Below are positions 46,001 through 58,304 of a stretch of 62,500 nt of DNA, in pieces. How positions within the stretch are numbered: position 1 is the first letter of the stretch; each line of letters begins with the position of its first letter. This DNA comes from Chrysomallon squamiferum. Lineage: Eukaryota > Mollusca > Gastropoda > Neomphalida > Peltospiridae. The notes beneath the pieces are model-generated. The model made no database searches, had not been told where the DNA came from, and saw only the letters and a list, made by a program, of their open reading frames with translations. The stretch covers positions 13,143,416 to 13,205,915 of the forward strand of contig CM022667.1 of the NCBI GenBank assembly GCA_012295275.1, read 5' to 3'. Both the position numbers and the translations under genes were made by a program.

Positions 46001-46748
46001 AAGTAATACTTTTTCATTTTTGTACAAGTTTTTCAAATAATTAACCAAAATTCTAAATGGTTGTAAAATATAACATTTTTATTATTCTTATTTAAATTTT
46101 ATGTTCATTGTTTTTTTTTATATACATTAATACAATGTTTTAAATATTCAAAATAGAAAAACAAAACATTAATTTTTTACACTATCAATTTATTAAATGA
46201 AAGGAAAGGTATTTCTTCTAATTTGTTGTTGGCTGTTTAACTGTAAGTAGATGAGCAAATTATTCTCATCCTTTAAAAACTATTAAAATGTTTTGTTACA
46301 ACGATAAACAAATGCTAAAATTTTTGTAATGATCTTAAAAAAAAAATCAACGAAGCAAATTAATTTTTAGTTAAGATAAACTTTTATTTCCAGAAAAGCA
46401 TCCCAAATAACACATATAAGTACATGAACAACAGTTTATTTCTTGTTTTATTTTTTGTTTTAAAAAAGGCCGTTGTAAATTTTAGTATTTCCAGTCATGA
46501 GAAAACTATGATCAAGTTGGAAGTTCATTAACCTATTTACCACCAACATATTTAGATGTGATTAGTAACTAACACTAAAAGCAACAAATGATCAATTCAT
46601 ATGTTCTGTAAGGATATGCCGTTGTATTTACTATCTAAATACTTACATGTTTTATTTCTGTAACGCTTGCTTTAAAATTTTTCTTTGTTAGATTGGCAAC
46701 TGAATAACTGAGTTCTGCCAGAGCAAATGAAAGCGAGTCCAGATTCAT
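16920..46748 (-). CDS. CNOT1: CCR4-NOT transcription complex subunit 1 (50 exons, 2556 aa)
   Basis: CNOT1 is the scaffold of the CCR4-NOT deadenylase. It docks the CAF1/CCR4 nucleases, CNOT9, CNOT2/3 and mRNA-specific repressors to shorten poly(A) tails and silence mRNA in the cytoplasm. The start [20 protein letters not shown] and the near-terminal [18 protein letters not shown] match metazoan CNOT1 along the whole length. I placed 50 exons with GT-AG junctions and consistent phases (7671 nt). Domain order is N-terminal HEAT repeats, a disordered linker, the TTP-binding region, MIF4G (CAF1-binding), CN9BD/DUF3819 and the C-terminal NOT1 HEAT domain. Human CNOT1 has about 2376 residues, and much of the surplus is the exon 18 repeat. 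Introns are mostly 150-900 bp. The first exon has 102 coding nt and the last 85. Exon coordinates are given in the block entries. The assignment is very secure; single boundaries may shift by a few bases. Confidence 0.97.
19176..19322. repeat. AT-rich ~38-bp tandem repeat in CNOT1 intron 47
   Basis: About four imperfect copies of a unit reading AATTAAATAACAAACATAA plus AAATTGATAA. It lies just upstream, in transcript sense, of the exon 48 acceptor, between exons 47 and 48. Confidence 0.7.
23636..23862. repeat. Degenerate tandem duplication in CNOT1 intron 39
   Basis: A segment of about 65 bp (23636-23702: ATTTATTTCAA, then GGCCA, then ATTTATGGG, then TGTAATT) recurs at about 23799-23862 with several differences, an offset near 165 bp. 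It lies between exons 39 and 40 and has no coding potential. Confidence 0.6.
24824..24892. repeat. (TG)n(GA)n microsatellite in CNOT1 intron 37
   Basis: TG at about 24824-24867 is followed directly by GA to about 24891. In the transcript it reads CU then CA. It sits 75-140 nt upstream of the exon 38 acceptor. Confidence 0.9.
25424..28966 (-). other. CNOT1: CNOT1 exons 30-36: CN9BD/DUF3819 and connector (residues 1459-1841)
   Basis: Exons (complement): 28667-28966, 28102-28242, 27408-27563, 26971-27111, 26528-26632, 26074-26190, 25424-25612. Exon 30 holds a Thr/Pro/Ser linker and the conserved [12 protein letters not shown]. Exons 31-34 hold [38 protein letters not shown] and [20 protein letters not shown], the CNOT9-binding helical domain. 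Exons 35-36 begin the connector. Confidence 0.92.
29434..31963 (-). other. CNOT1: CNOT1 exons 25-29: MIF4G domain (residues 1232-1458)
   Basis: Exons (complement): 31823-31963, 31145-31321, 30514-30630, 29977-30087, 29434-29568. The motifs [44 protein letters not shown] and [18 protein letters not shown] identify the CAF1 (CNOT7/8)- and DDX6-binding MIF4G fold, which is highly conserved with human. Confidence 0.93.
32296..35361 (-). other. CNOT1: CNOT1 exons 19-24: linker and TTP-binding domain (residues 929-1231)
   Basis: Exons (complement): 35218-35361, 34501-34694, 34096-34220, 33449-33559, 32933-33011, 32296-32550. Exons 20-23 encode [56 protein letters not shown] and [16 protein letters not shown]. 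These match the region of human CNOT1 that binds tristetraprolin-type repressors. Exon 24 is a Ser/Thr/Ala/Pro-rich linker preceding the MIF4G domain. Confidence 0.9.
35592..36270 (-). other. CNOT1: CNOT1 exon 18: octapeptide-repeat linker (residues 703-928)
   Basis: This 679-nt exon lies between the HEAT region and the TTP-binding domain, where vertebrate CNOT1 has a Ser/Gly/Phe-rich disordered linker. Here residues about 723-888 (35713-36210) form about 21 tandem octapeptides of the type VTSAFPTG or GSSAFPTG. The units are not identical at the DNA level, so the array is not brand new. After the repeats, GSPSKSF resembles the SPAKAF motif of the vertebrate linker. The + strand open frames here are shadows. 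Confidence 0.9.
39997..40085. repeat. (GA)n tract, CU in the CNOT1 transcript, at the exon 12 acceptor
   Basis: About 88 bp of pure GA on the + strand begins only about 20 nt from the exon 12 acceptor (exon 5' end at 39976). In the CNOT1 pre-mRNA it is an uninterrupted CU polypyrimidine tract next to the 3' splice site. Confidence 0.92.
42385..42752. repeat. ~182-bp tandem duplication in CNOT1 intron 6
   Basis: 42385-42571 and 42572-42752 are near-identical copies, with a shared core CTTAAAACCGTAAAAATGTG at 42435 and 42617. The duplicated unit starts at the exon 7 3' splice site, so the second copy contains a duplicate TTTTTCAG|ATG acceptor-like sequence inside the intron. Confidence 0.8.
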
Positions 46749-47050
46749 ATTACTCCATTAAAATGGAAACGAAAGCTCCAAAACGCCTTTGAAGCTTTCT
46801 CGCGGTTACGATGTAAACAAACGTCTATTAACAAAGTTCTTTTTAAACAAAAACGTGGGTTACTGTGGGCCAACATCAGGAAAGTTCCCGAAATTTACTT
46901 CGTCATGAGTGCTCGACATGGCGTCGAAGCAGCCATTTTGGGAACGTTCGGGAATTGTCGTCGTTGATATTCGGTTGTTTCCGTCAGAATAGTGACCAAC
47001 GACACAAAAATTAAAAATCACGTGGCCAAACTACTATCAATACATAGTTC
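46749..47050 (-). promoter_or_regulatory. CNOT1: CNOT1 5' UTR and TATA-less promoter region
   Basis: This segment upstream of the CNOT1 ATG is less AT-rich and contains CpGs. On the minus strand CAAAATGGCTGC (46929-46940) matches the YY1 consensus often found at housekeeping start sites. No TATA box is evident. The exact start site is not determinable from sequence. Confidence 0.5.
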
Positions 47051-47464
47051 ATACGCAATATCTATTAATAACTTTATTTTTAAAATGACTAGTTCTGACG
47101 AAATTATAAATTGTATTTCGCCCATGTGAATATTTCTGCATAATGTTCAATTAATTGGCCTGTTTTCACTAATTCATTTATTAAAAAATATAATTTAATA
47201 CATAAATAACCAGGAATAATGCCTTGGCATGTACATCCAAGAACATATTTAACTTATATATTTATAAAAAAAAAAAAAAAAAAATAACTTTACAAATACC
47301 GTCTAGACAATAATGTATCCAGTTTGTTCCCGCTGTCACTGATGACGTTCTGCAAACCACCCAAGGCTAGCGCTCGTATTATTTTATTTATTTTACCGAA
47401 TGGCTTTTAGTTATAAATAATTTATTAATAGAACATTCTGATTTCTTTATTTTATAATAATAAT

Positions 47465-47510
<46 letters not shown>

Positions 47511-47605
47511 AATAAATAGTCATAATAACAGGATAATAACTGTATCTATTTTGTCTGCCGTTGATTTATTACAGTTAAAATTAAATTAGAATTAACGTTA
47601 AAAAA

Positions 47606-47675
<70 letters not shown>

Positions 47676-48608
47676 TATGTTTGTGTGTGTGTGTTAGAAA
47701 TAATTTAAAATTGTTTTACCTAATTCTTTCTCTCTCTTCTGTTTCTACAGCTGGCTTGGCGGTGGTTATATGGTGGCAGTATTAAAGTCGATGCGTATTA
47801 ACTCGCCTTTTCTTATTAAAACTATCATTGATCCCTAATCTGACAGAAACTCGTGCAAAAATGTATTTAACGTTCCACACCATAAACTGAAGTAAAATGT
47901 ATAATTACTTTCTTAGTGTGCTGATGATAACATCTTGGAAATGAGAAATGGCGATAATGAATAACATGTATTTGATTCGTAAATTTTGTTGAAAAAATAA
48001 CGTGTCATATATATATGTTTTTTTTTATCCCTGATTTCTTTTCTTTTTTTTCTCATATAATGTAGGTTAGTGACATTCCCCCAAATATTAATATATATAT
48101 ATGCGTAATTTGAGAAATTCAGTATCTAATATTGAAATAAATAAATAATTTTATTTCTTAAAAAAACAAAACAAACAACAACACAAAACCCAAAGAATTT
48201 CTTATGTTAGGAAAATTGAAAATGTAATTTTAAAAAAAAAAAAAAAGAAAGAAAAAAAAGGTTATATACTGTTAATAAATGAATTCGTTTACAGCGAATT
48301 ATTTTGAATGCTAATTAAAATATTACTTTGTTCATATTTTGTACCAATTATTGTTAAACCATGTAACTTTTTTTTGACATTGTTATTTTCTGAGACGTCA
48401 GAAACTGCACAGATGCAAACTATTTATTAGCTGGCATTACTTTTTTTTTTATTTTTTTTTATCTAAGATTGATAAACACACACACGCACACACACAATCA
48501 ATGTAGTTATGTTATTAGATTTAAATCGGTGCATTTTCTATCTTCAGATTTTGAATTGAGTCCCACTTGTTTGACTAAATCAAAAAGCAAGTTGGGTTTC
48601 ATTAAGTT

Positions 48609-48683
<75 letters not shown>

Positions 48684-49836
48684 ACTACTACTTCTACTAA
48701 TACTACTACTAATAATAATAATAGTGATAAAGATGATGATGATGATGATGATGATAAGAAAAAGAAGAAAAAAGGAAGATGGAAATTAAAACACAACATG
48801 ATTAAACATTTGTATTGATATATTTTTATTATCTTCATCTAAACTTGAGGTTTGTTTAATGACAAAACATATACTGTACATTTGAAGTTTGGCATGTATC
48901 ATAATTTTACAAAATATCACAATTTCTTTTTTTTATCAGCAACCATCATTATTTCATTATACAAAATGACCATTTTATAATTTTCTTCTCTGCCCCTTTT
49001 CAATATTAACTTCTAAACAGTATAAATTCATGTATATATGATGCATGTATAAAATATATTAAACAAACAAAAATATTTGCACATTAATTGCATAATAGGA
49101 AAAAAAAAAAAAACTGAAGAAAATAATCAAAAGGAAGAAACTATTTTTTTTTTTAACAACACACAACACACATTGAATATATGACATTGAATATATATAT
49201 TTACACCCTGTTTACTCTTATTTAGCAGCAAAGCATTTTGCATGCATACCTTCCCATGAACAGGAATGAATATACCAGTCTTTGATAAAACAGTCTTGGG
49301 TAGAAAGAAAAATGTTTTTAAACTTTGTTAACTTTGGTCTTCTTGTGTGTTAGTAACATGATAAACATGTTGTCTTTCTTTTCTTTTTTTTAATCTTTTC
49401 AGAAAAGACGAAAATGGAAGATTTTTAAAAAACCCTTTATAAGATATTTTATTATTATTATTATTTTTTAAGATATTTTTTAAATTAGATATAATGCTTG
49501 AATAAATTTACATACAGATAATTAGGTTGCTATACCTAATGTACAACTCTTTATGTATGTGTGAAAATGACTATTTAAATAAAACATTCAAAAATATATT
49601 ATTTAATACTTTTGATTCATTTTATTATTTAAGTCCAGTCAATATTAATATCATTTCAAAACCAACTGTAAATACCAGCCTTCTTTTGATATGTGTAATT
49701 TTCATTTATTATAATTTTGATTTTCTGTCTGAAAATACAACATAAAAATCACAGACAACATTGTAGTAATAGCATTTTCAAAATTTGTGAAATTGTTAGA
49801 ATTAATATTTGCAACAATAACAGCAATAATAGTGGA

Positions 49837-49900
<64 letters not shown>

Positions 49901-50198
49901 CAACAACAACAATAATAAAAGTCCTAATAATACATGTACATCACAAATTTTCAAGAATTCTTGGTCTAAAGCATTTCCAGATTATAAGTTTTTCATATCA
50001 AGAGAAGTTAATTTAACAATACAGATCTAAGCAACTTCATATACACCTTCCACACCTCTAGCACACTATGCTAGTGATGGAAATTTAAATCAAATGGATA
50101 TTAAGTAAATTAAATGATTAAATGAAATAGGGCACTTTAATTTCTATCTCATCTGGGAGTATGGATCCACCAATTGTCTGGAAAAGTGATCAAGTACA

Positions 50199-50231
<33 letters not shown>

Positions 50232-50951
50232 CAATAATAATAATAATAATAAAACAATAACAATAATAATAATACAACAAAAATACAAAGAAAAGAAATT
50301 ATTTTATTTATTATTATTACTTTTGTCATTATCATAATCATGCATTCATTTAATCATTCTATCTTTCATTAACTTTATTTACAAAAAACAAATAAAACAA
50401 AATAAAAACAATATTGAAACACAAAGGCACTCCATGAACACTTGCCTGCAATGTCCAGTAAAAAGTCACTTTAACAGAATAAGAAAATACTAGATATCAC
50501 ATATATAACTTTACAAAGACACACAATACATATACAAATACTTATACACTGAAGCACATATATACATACACTTACAAATAAAACCAAAAAATAGAAAACA
50601 CAAGCTCAGGTTAAAATGAGTTGGATGAATAAATGATCTCAATATCTTTTATAAACATTTAATGGAATATTTTATTTGTCACTGGCTGTCAACTTTTGCC
50701 AATGTAAAACAGTAATAAACTCAATCACCTAATGCATGACAATGGCCAGTTTCATTTCTTAGTTTTTCAGCTCTGATGACCATTTTCTTCTAGACCATTT
50801 TCATTAATTTCGGGCCTTTTTACTGCAAAGAGTTGACACAGAGGGAGGTAACTGGCAGAAGGTTTATAAAAACTATTAGGGGCATTTGTTCACATAATCA
50901 CAAGTGCTACACTTTGAAGGTTTTGTTTTAATTTTTAGCAGTTTTCTTTGA
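47051..50951. other. Intergenic region and likely ENTR1 3' UTR
   Basis: No gene was recognised. It contains AAT arrays (47456-47518, 49840-49900, 50200-50275), (CT)n at 47609-47672, a compound AAT/GAT array at 48609-48765 and several poly-A/T runs. The part adjoining 50952 is expected to be the ENTR1 3' UTR, with several possible minus-strand AATAAA signals. A good + strand acceptor-like sequence (TTCTGTTTCTACAG, ending about 47751) has no attached exon that I can support. Confidence 0.5.
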
Positions 50952-52136
50952 TCATGTGTCTCCTTGTTGTTCTGAGTTGAGTGGGATGTAGTCTTTGATT
51001 TTGTCCACTGATGCTAACACCTGGGACAACAGTCGAAGATTTTCTATACCATTCTGTAGTTGCCTGGAAAAAAATAAAATGAAATGAAAAAAAAATTGAA
51101 AAAAACCCAACAAAAAGTAATCAAAATAAATAAACAAAACAAAACAAAACTAAACCAATAAACAAATCAAAAAAAAAAAATAAATAAATAAAATAAAATA
51201 AATAACAAATTAAATAAATAAATAAATAAAATAAAATAAAATAAAATGATATGTGGTATGATATATATAATGTAATGTAATATATATGTAGTATAACATA
51301 ACATATATCATAATGTAACGTTACATAACATAAAAATTAAAATTAAAATAAAAAAATAAAAAAAAATAAAATGACAAATAATAATAAATGTATTTAAATT
51401 TTTTACAATAGTCTATGTATGCATGAAAAAGTAACACATAGTAAAAAAATCATTTATAATTAATATTAAAACCTTTGGATTTTAAGGAGATAGATTATTA
51501 TTTTTTACCTGAATATGTTTACTGTTATCTATCAGTGATAATTTAAATTTTATATCCAGATTACATGATCAACATTCCTAATAGATGTTATTCTAAATTT
51601 ACATTATTTTAATAATTATAATTCATTTTTATTTCATTTTCAATATTATTAGGGCTCTCTAGGAATATTTTTACCAAATTCTTTGTTTAAAACCCCCCAA
51701 AACTGCTAATAAAAAAAAATATAAAAATAAAAAATAAAAAATAAAAGCAATAAAAATTAGTATCCTCAGCATTTTAACAGATTAAAATCAAATAATTGTT
51801 TACCAATAAATGCATCTACTCTCAGTAACATTCATGCTGTTGTCAACTACATCATATTCTGGACTAATGACAATTTGAATTTTCACTTTTGTGGGAATGT
51901 TTACTGTTTTAAAAAGTTTAATTTTGAATTCTCACTTGATCTGCTGATCGCCTGTTTTTGCTGCGGCTGCCAGCTGTGCTGAGGCATACTTTGTCCTTTC
52001 TCGAATTTCAGACAAACCTCGGTCACCCGAAACCAGCAGCTGGTTCTCTTCTTGCAGCGCAGTCACCTGTTGCTGTGGTAGAGAGACAAGATTTGTAAGC
52101 ATCAAGTCTATTAAAATACATAAAGGTAAGATTAGA

Positions 52137-52172
<36 letters not shown>

Positions 52173-54029
52173 GTACACTCACACAAACACATCTATAATT
52201 CACTGATACATACAATTCACACAGATGCAAAAATAGACATACATACTTAATATAGAAACAATAAACACCCATAATTAAGACAGACACAAAGAAAAAATAG
52301 CACAGAGATATACATGTAGTATTATACATTATTCAAGATATTTGAAATTCACTTCAAAATAAAAATCAGATAATAATAAATAGATTTCTTCTTTTTTTTC
52401 AAAGTAACTATGTTCTTCTCTGAATGCTCTAAGAATGAGAGTTAAACTAGTTTTGTTTTAGAGTAACTTAATATTTTGCACTTTTATAATGACACAAGGC
52501 ACAATTTATTTGTATTAATAATGGGATAGGACAAACTGTAATTTTACTAAGTCCAATTATCTGAACAGTATTTGCACTCTAAATAAATTCTAAGTGCTTA
52601 TAAATTAATGATAGTTATAACTATAACAATAGATAAATAAATAAATAAATAAAATCACTGTATCTATAAGTATCTGTATCTAAGTCTATATCTCTATATC
52701 TATCTATCTCTATATATATATATACAGTGGACTCTGTTCAAACTCTGGTTAACCCAGATATTTGTGTAAACTGACAGCATTCATTTAAAAGTCCCGTCCA
52801 GCTATCATTAATCTATTATGAAAAAAAAGTCCTAATCTGGATGCAATCTACTATGCTATGAATTTGTGACAAGGGCACAGTGACCTAAAAAAATGGCAAT
52901 AAAAACTTTCTAAAGCAAAATTAATAGAAGAGTTTTGTAAAGGTGAACTGAGACAATATCACATAACCAAGCCATTGTTACAAACATAAAATTAAACATC
53001 TATCACTCTATATATACACTGATACTGTGTTTCTAATAAAATAGGGCCTTTAACAAAGACTGTATACAGACTCATATAACATAAGTAATAAAACTATTTA
53101 GCTAAAGTTTTATTCTTATGTTTGTTTATGACTACTTGCAGCCTGTTTTCTCAAGTCTTGGACCAGTAGTTACGTTGATTTGTTAATTGTAATCTTTACT
53201 GTACAGTCAGATACCATGACCATCTCAATTAATTTAATTTGTATTCAAGTTTAAAAGATCTGTGTTTACTGTCAGACTCTAATCACAACAGTAAAACAAA
53301 TCATTTTTGCAGCCATTCATACAGTTGGTTTATAAAAAACTATAATTTGACAGAAATAACACAATTCCACTGGCCTAACACAAAATGTGTTCATTTGACT
53401 GTTGGACAAAATGGATGCAAGATGTATCAATACTTTCAACTTCCAAATGATATATTTAATAAAATGAAATAATAATAATAATAAACAATATGAAATAAAA
53501 AAAATTTTAAAAACAGAAAAAGAAAGCAACTTAAACTTTGCCATGGACTACAAGAAAGTGTGAAGTGTAGTACAAAATCTGAATGGACTGACAACGTACA
53601 CAGACTTTCGTACAGATACTTTTGCAACCAATGTTAAAGACAGAGACTATGATAGAGAAGTTTGCTTTGATGAGAAATAAGAAAAAAAAACCCCAGTTTT
53701 CTCAGCTGACACTTGATAGATATTTAACCTGTAACATTTATAATAAAACACATCAGTTTCATGTTTAATCTTTATAAACTGGCACTCTGTCTAAAATGGC
53801 ATATCTTGTTGGTTCCAAGTGAATCCAGTTTTAACAGAGTCTATTGTGAGTATATATATATATAAATATATTCTTAATCTTACCTGTAATATTTTAACTT
53901 CTTGTTTCAGTTTGTTTACAGCAGTTTCTGCTTTGACAGCTCTTTTCTGTAATTATATAAGAAAAGTATAAATATTTCTTTATGTGCTGTGAATCATAAT
54001 TAATAAACATGTAAATAAACACCTTTTGC

Positions 54030-54085
<56 letters not shown>

Positions 54086-54557
54086 TTCATCATTTTGTAT
54101 ATATATATATATATGTTTTGCATCAGTTTCAGTGTTAATCTTTACCACTAATAAAATACGACTATTAAATATTAGGAATCATGGAAATGGACATTTCATC
54201 CCTTTGTTAATAAATGTACATTTTAGTCTCATATAATAAGCCTTGAAACAAAAATGTATTAAAATTGAATTATGTTTTTTTTATTACTGTTGTTGTGACT
54301 AGGTTTTCCTCTACTTGCATCACAGCCCGTTCTAACACACTGGTCTCATCCATCTCCTTCTGTTGCTGTTTCTCCATCTGTTTCGTTAATTCTGAGACTC
54401 TGGGAAACAAAAACATCTAGACGTATATTCATCAATACTTAAAAGAACAACTTCACATGCTAAAATTATTGAGATATTGACTATAATTAAGAGAAAAATA
54501 TTGAATATACCTGTCTTTTCAGATAAGTAGTGGTAACAGTAATAGGTATTATAGCAA

Positions 54558-54590
<33 letters not shown>

Positions 54591-56278
54591 CAGCAGCAGT
54601 AGTAATAATAATAATAATTACAAGAAGAAAAAAGAAAAAAGAAAACAATTTTTTTCAGACTACATTATTACATTACATATGTGTGTTTGTTTATCAGTGT
54701 TTAGCTTAGTCTTTCTCTTAGATATATTCTACTAACATATTAACACTTATAACATTTATAAGCTTATGAAGTAAGGTAGTCCTTTCTAAATATGTCTCTC
54801 TGTGTAGTTACCTTTTTGATTCTGACTGTGCCACTTGTTTTGCCTCTACAAGCTGAGTTCTGAGTTCATCATTTTCCTTTCTCAACTATTTTGTTAAAAT
54901 GAAATGATTATTATATTAGTATTATTTTATTTATTTAACTATCAATATATTTATTTTTGCAATTTTTAAAATTATCATTATTATTATTATTATCGAAATT
55001 CAAAAAGATTTTCAATAAAAGAAAAAATTCTTAATTCCAACAATGTTGTTGGTGTTGTTCTTGTTGTTGTTATTGTTATTACTATTATTTTTTTTTTTTC
55101 CTGTAATTCAGAGTATCCTACCCTTCTTAGTTCCAACTCAATGTCTCCACTGACTTCCACAGTTGAAAGACTTCTTGTCGAATATAAAGAATTAGAAGAA
55201 TTGTCATTGAGGATTCCTGAACTGCTTATCACACCATCGGAAAGAAAATCGGGAAGCCTCGATGGAAGCTGTGGTCCCGGATCGTTTAACGAATCACTTT
55301 CATTATCACTGTTAAAACTGTTATCCAGACAGTTATTTGTTTCTAACTGAACTGCTCCTGCAGTAAAAACAGATTCCAATTCCGGTCTTGGAGACAGTCT
55401 TCCTGACAAATCAGGTATTAAAAAGTCTTGGTTATCATTGTCATTTCTGACATGATGTTTTCTCGTTTGGCTATCACCACTAAAATGGTCCTGCACGAAA
55501 TCTGGAAGATCACTGGCAAAATCAGGTGCTATGTTTTTATTCTTTCCAGCAGTACTTTTGGGGTTTGCCAAAAACCTTTTGAATGAAAATGGATTGTCAG
55601 CACCATGTTTCTTTTTGTAAGTCAGTGATTCTGAAATTGATAACAAGAAATGTTACTTTTATAATGTGAATAAAAAGAAAGAAACCCTCCCACCTAAAAG
55701 ATAATCTCCAAAGTGAAGTAACTGTTTCAAACCTAAAAACATTGAAGTATTAATATTATAATTGGTTTTTATACTTCGAAATAAACAAAACTGGCTGTAA
55801 CTGATCAATTAAGATAAATCTTTCCATGACATAATTTTTAAAAATGTATATATATATTGTTTAATTGAAATGATTATTTATATTTTTTAAATTATTTTTC
55901 TATTGATTTTTTTTTTCATCTATTGAACAATTCCATCTATAATAATAACTTTCTTTTCAAAGCAGCTACATTTTTAAAATACTTTGTTAATTTTTAATTT
56001 AAGTAAAACAAAATAAAACAAAATTATTATTATATAGATATAACAACATCAAACTTATAATTAAAGTTTCAACGCCCACCCTCTGGTTCCTCTTCGTCAG
56101 CAACTACTAAAGTTTTTTCTTTTCTCTGTGCGACCGAATGATCAGGTAAATCGAATATATCATCAATCACAGTGTTCTCGTTTTCTCTTTCGTGTAATAA
56201 TGTGTTCTTTTCCTTCTTTTTAATGAATTTGCTAAACGAAAATGGATTTTCCGGATCATCTTCGCCACCTTCCGCCAT
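50952..56278 (-). CDS. ENTR1: ENTR1/SDCCAG3-like endosome-associated trafficking regulator (7 exons, 401 aa)
   Basis: Exons (complement): 56080-56278, 55122-55630, 54812-54885, 54288-54399, 53884-53946, 51936-52072, 50952-51063. GT-AG junctions and phases agree (1206 nt). The N-terminus is acidic with NPFSFSKFI (residues 11-19), and exon 2 has a second NPFSFKRFL. The middle is Ser/Asp-rich and probably disordered. Exons 3-7 are heptad-like coiled coil (LRKENDELRTQL, KRAVKAETAVNKLKQE, LQEENQLLV) ending in a helix resembling the vertebrate ENTR1 tail. The NPFSF motif, the KRAVKAE segment and the overall length (human about 435 aa) support the assignment. ENTR1 acts in endosome-to-membrane recycling, cytokinesis and cilia in vertebrates; that role is inferred by homology. 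The exon 4 donor (GTAATA) is the least certain junction. Confidence 0.82.
54030..54115. repeat. (TA)n microsatellite in ENTR1 intron 5
   Basis: TA dinucleotides at about 54030-54080 and 54097-54114 are separated by a short unique spacer. The segment lies upstream of the exon 5 donor region in the minus-strand gene and has no coding potential. Confidence 0.85.
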
Positions 56279-56690
56279 ATTGTAATGTTGTGATGGGGGG
56301 CATTCATTTACAGTTTTTTGAGGTATTAAAGCAGTATCACCTTTTGCATAAATACTACAAAATCGGCTACAGAGATAGTACCTGTAATTGATTTAATTAT
56401 TCATTGACCTACATTGTTTGTTTATTTCTGAACAGTTCTCGAATGTATAAATGATATATTGTTCATTAAAACAATAATTATGTCTCCCGATATCATATGT
56501 TTGTAACGGTCTCTCTTCCAAATATTTTGGAACACCATTGCATTAGGAAGCACATACCTTTTGCATCAATTTAGGTTGCTTTATAATTTATACTATTTTA
56601 TGTATTATGGGATATTTCTGTGTATGTTTCTTTAGAAGAAATTGAAAAAATAAATGCGCATTCCTAATAAATCAGTAAGAAGATTTGCTA
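56279..56690 (-). promoter_or_regulatory. ENTR1 5' flank
   Basis: Sequence immediately upstream of the ENTR1 start codon. No TATA box is obvious at a usual distance. The region is AT-rich except for a GGGGGG run near 56295. Promoter placement is by position only. Confidence 0.35.
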
Positions 56691-56852
56691 ATGAATGAAT
56701 GAATGAATTAATAAGTAAGTAAGTAAGTTAGTAAATAAGTGTAAGTAAGTAAGTAAGTAAATAAATAAATAAGTAAATAAGTGTAAGTAAGTAAGTAAAT
56801 AAATAAATAAATAAATAAGTGTAAGTAAGTAAGTAAATAAATAAATAAATAA
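56691..56852. repeat. GTAA/ATAA tetranucleotide array
   Basis: Alternating GTAA and ATAA blocks with a recurring AAGTGTAAGTAAGTAA motif, giving a higher-order unit of about 50 bp repeated three times. Confidence 0.85.
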
Positions 56853-57291
56853 GCTGGATAATTATTTAATAACAGAATAACTTTATTTTATTTACAATAT
56901 TTTTCGTCTGCATTTATTAACAGTTAACACATACACACACACAAACATATATATATATATGTACATCCACACACAAACCCACAAACACAACGATTCATAT
57001 TCACCATAATTATTCGCATACACAAAGACTCAGTCTTCCTGATCCAATTTACACATTACACCATTCGTTGCAAACGAAATTTATTAAGGCCTATTCAAAA
57101 TAGAGTTATTTCTCTTGGACCACTATAAATTTCACAGATCTCTAGACACTGAGTAGGGATTATTTGGATTACCGGAACCATTTAATTAAAATATATTAGG
57201 AAGCCTAAAAGACTTTGTGCTGTAAATAGGTTTTAAGTTGTTGTTGTTGAAGATGTTATTGTTGTCCTTATTATTACTGTTGTTGTTGTTG

Positions 57292-57323
<32 letters not shown>

Positions 57324-58211
57324 TTTTTTTTTTTTCATGTTGTTATTATTAATATTATAATTATTATAATTTATTATTTTCTTTCTTTATTTATTCATTT
57401 GTTTTTGTTGTTGCTGTCTTTTTCATTTATTTATTATTTATTTTCTTAATTTAAATCTGATATTTTTTTTTCTTTATTTTATAGTATTATTTTATATTTT
57501 ATTATTTATTATTATTTTTTCTTAATATGTTTTTATAATAGTTCCAATAAACAATTCGTACATTACATGTTGATTTAGGAACGGTCAAAACAGTAACAAC
57601 GACAACAACAACAGTGACCACCACAGCTAATATTAAAACAGATTCTACTGTGGAACGAATATCATTGCAAATGAGGCAGCATCCGGTAATAAAATATAAC
57701 GAGACTGCTTAACCGTTTGCGTTCACTGAAAATAACATTAACGAAAATAATACTGGCCCTAATGGTTTATTAATATATAAAATTTAATTGTCGTTGACAT
57801 TATTTTATTGATGTTGTTGTTTATGGAATATTTTTAACACAGATAATAAACAGCTTTTGTTTCTTTTCTGTAAGACGTACTTCGGAGTGAGGTTGTTGTA
57901 TTACGGTGTAATGGGATAAGCAAATCTACACGTAAACATTTACCCACCCATGATATGTGCGTGTGAATGTCTGTTATACATAATACCTACACGTGCAGAC
58001 TGTACAAACGTACATAATCCATACACTCATACATCCTAACATATAGACTCACACACACACACACCCACACATATATGCACATACATACACAAAATTATAT
58101 ATATACTTGCATATATACATATATATATTCATACATATATAAAAACATACATACATATATATACACACAAACATATATGCATCCATACAATCTATATTTT
58201 AGTATGTATAC

Positions 58212-58304
<93 letters not shown>

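Larger units (their letters stand above)
36862..46748 (-). other. CNOT1: CNOT1 exons 1-17: N-terminal HEAT region (residues 1-702)
   Basis: Exons (complement): 46647-46748, 45763-45870, 45385-45483, 44326-44506, 43484-43627, 42775-42884, 42332-42387, 41893-42016, 41374-41478, 40814-40981, 40291-40418, 39844-39976, 39426-39533, 38894-39013, 38436-38558, 37718-37872, 36862-37003. Signature stretches include [41 protein letters not shown] and AEWYMRGE, all typical of metazoan CNOT1. Exon 7 (56 nt) is the smallest. Confidence 0.9.

Noticed and set aside
47720-47820. Strong + strand acceptor-like sequence (TTCTGTTTCTACAG) near 47751
   Set aside because: The following open stretch ends after about 16 codons and I could not link it to any upstream donor or coding exon.
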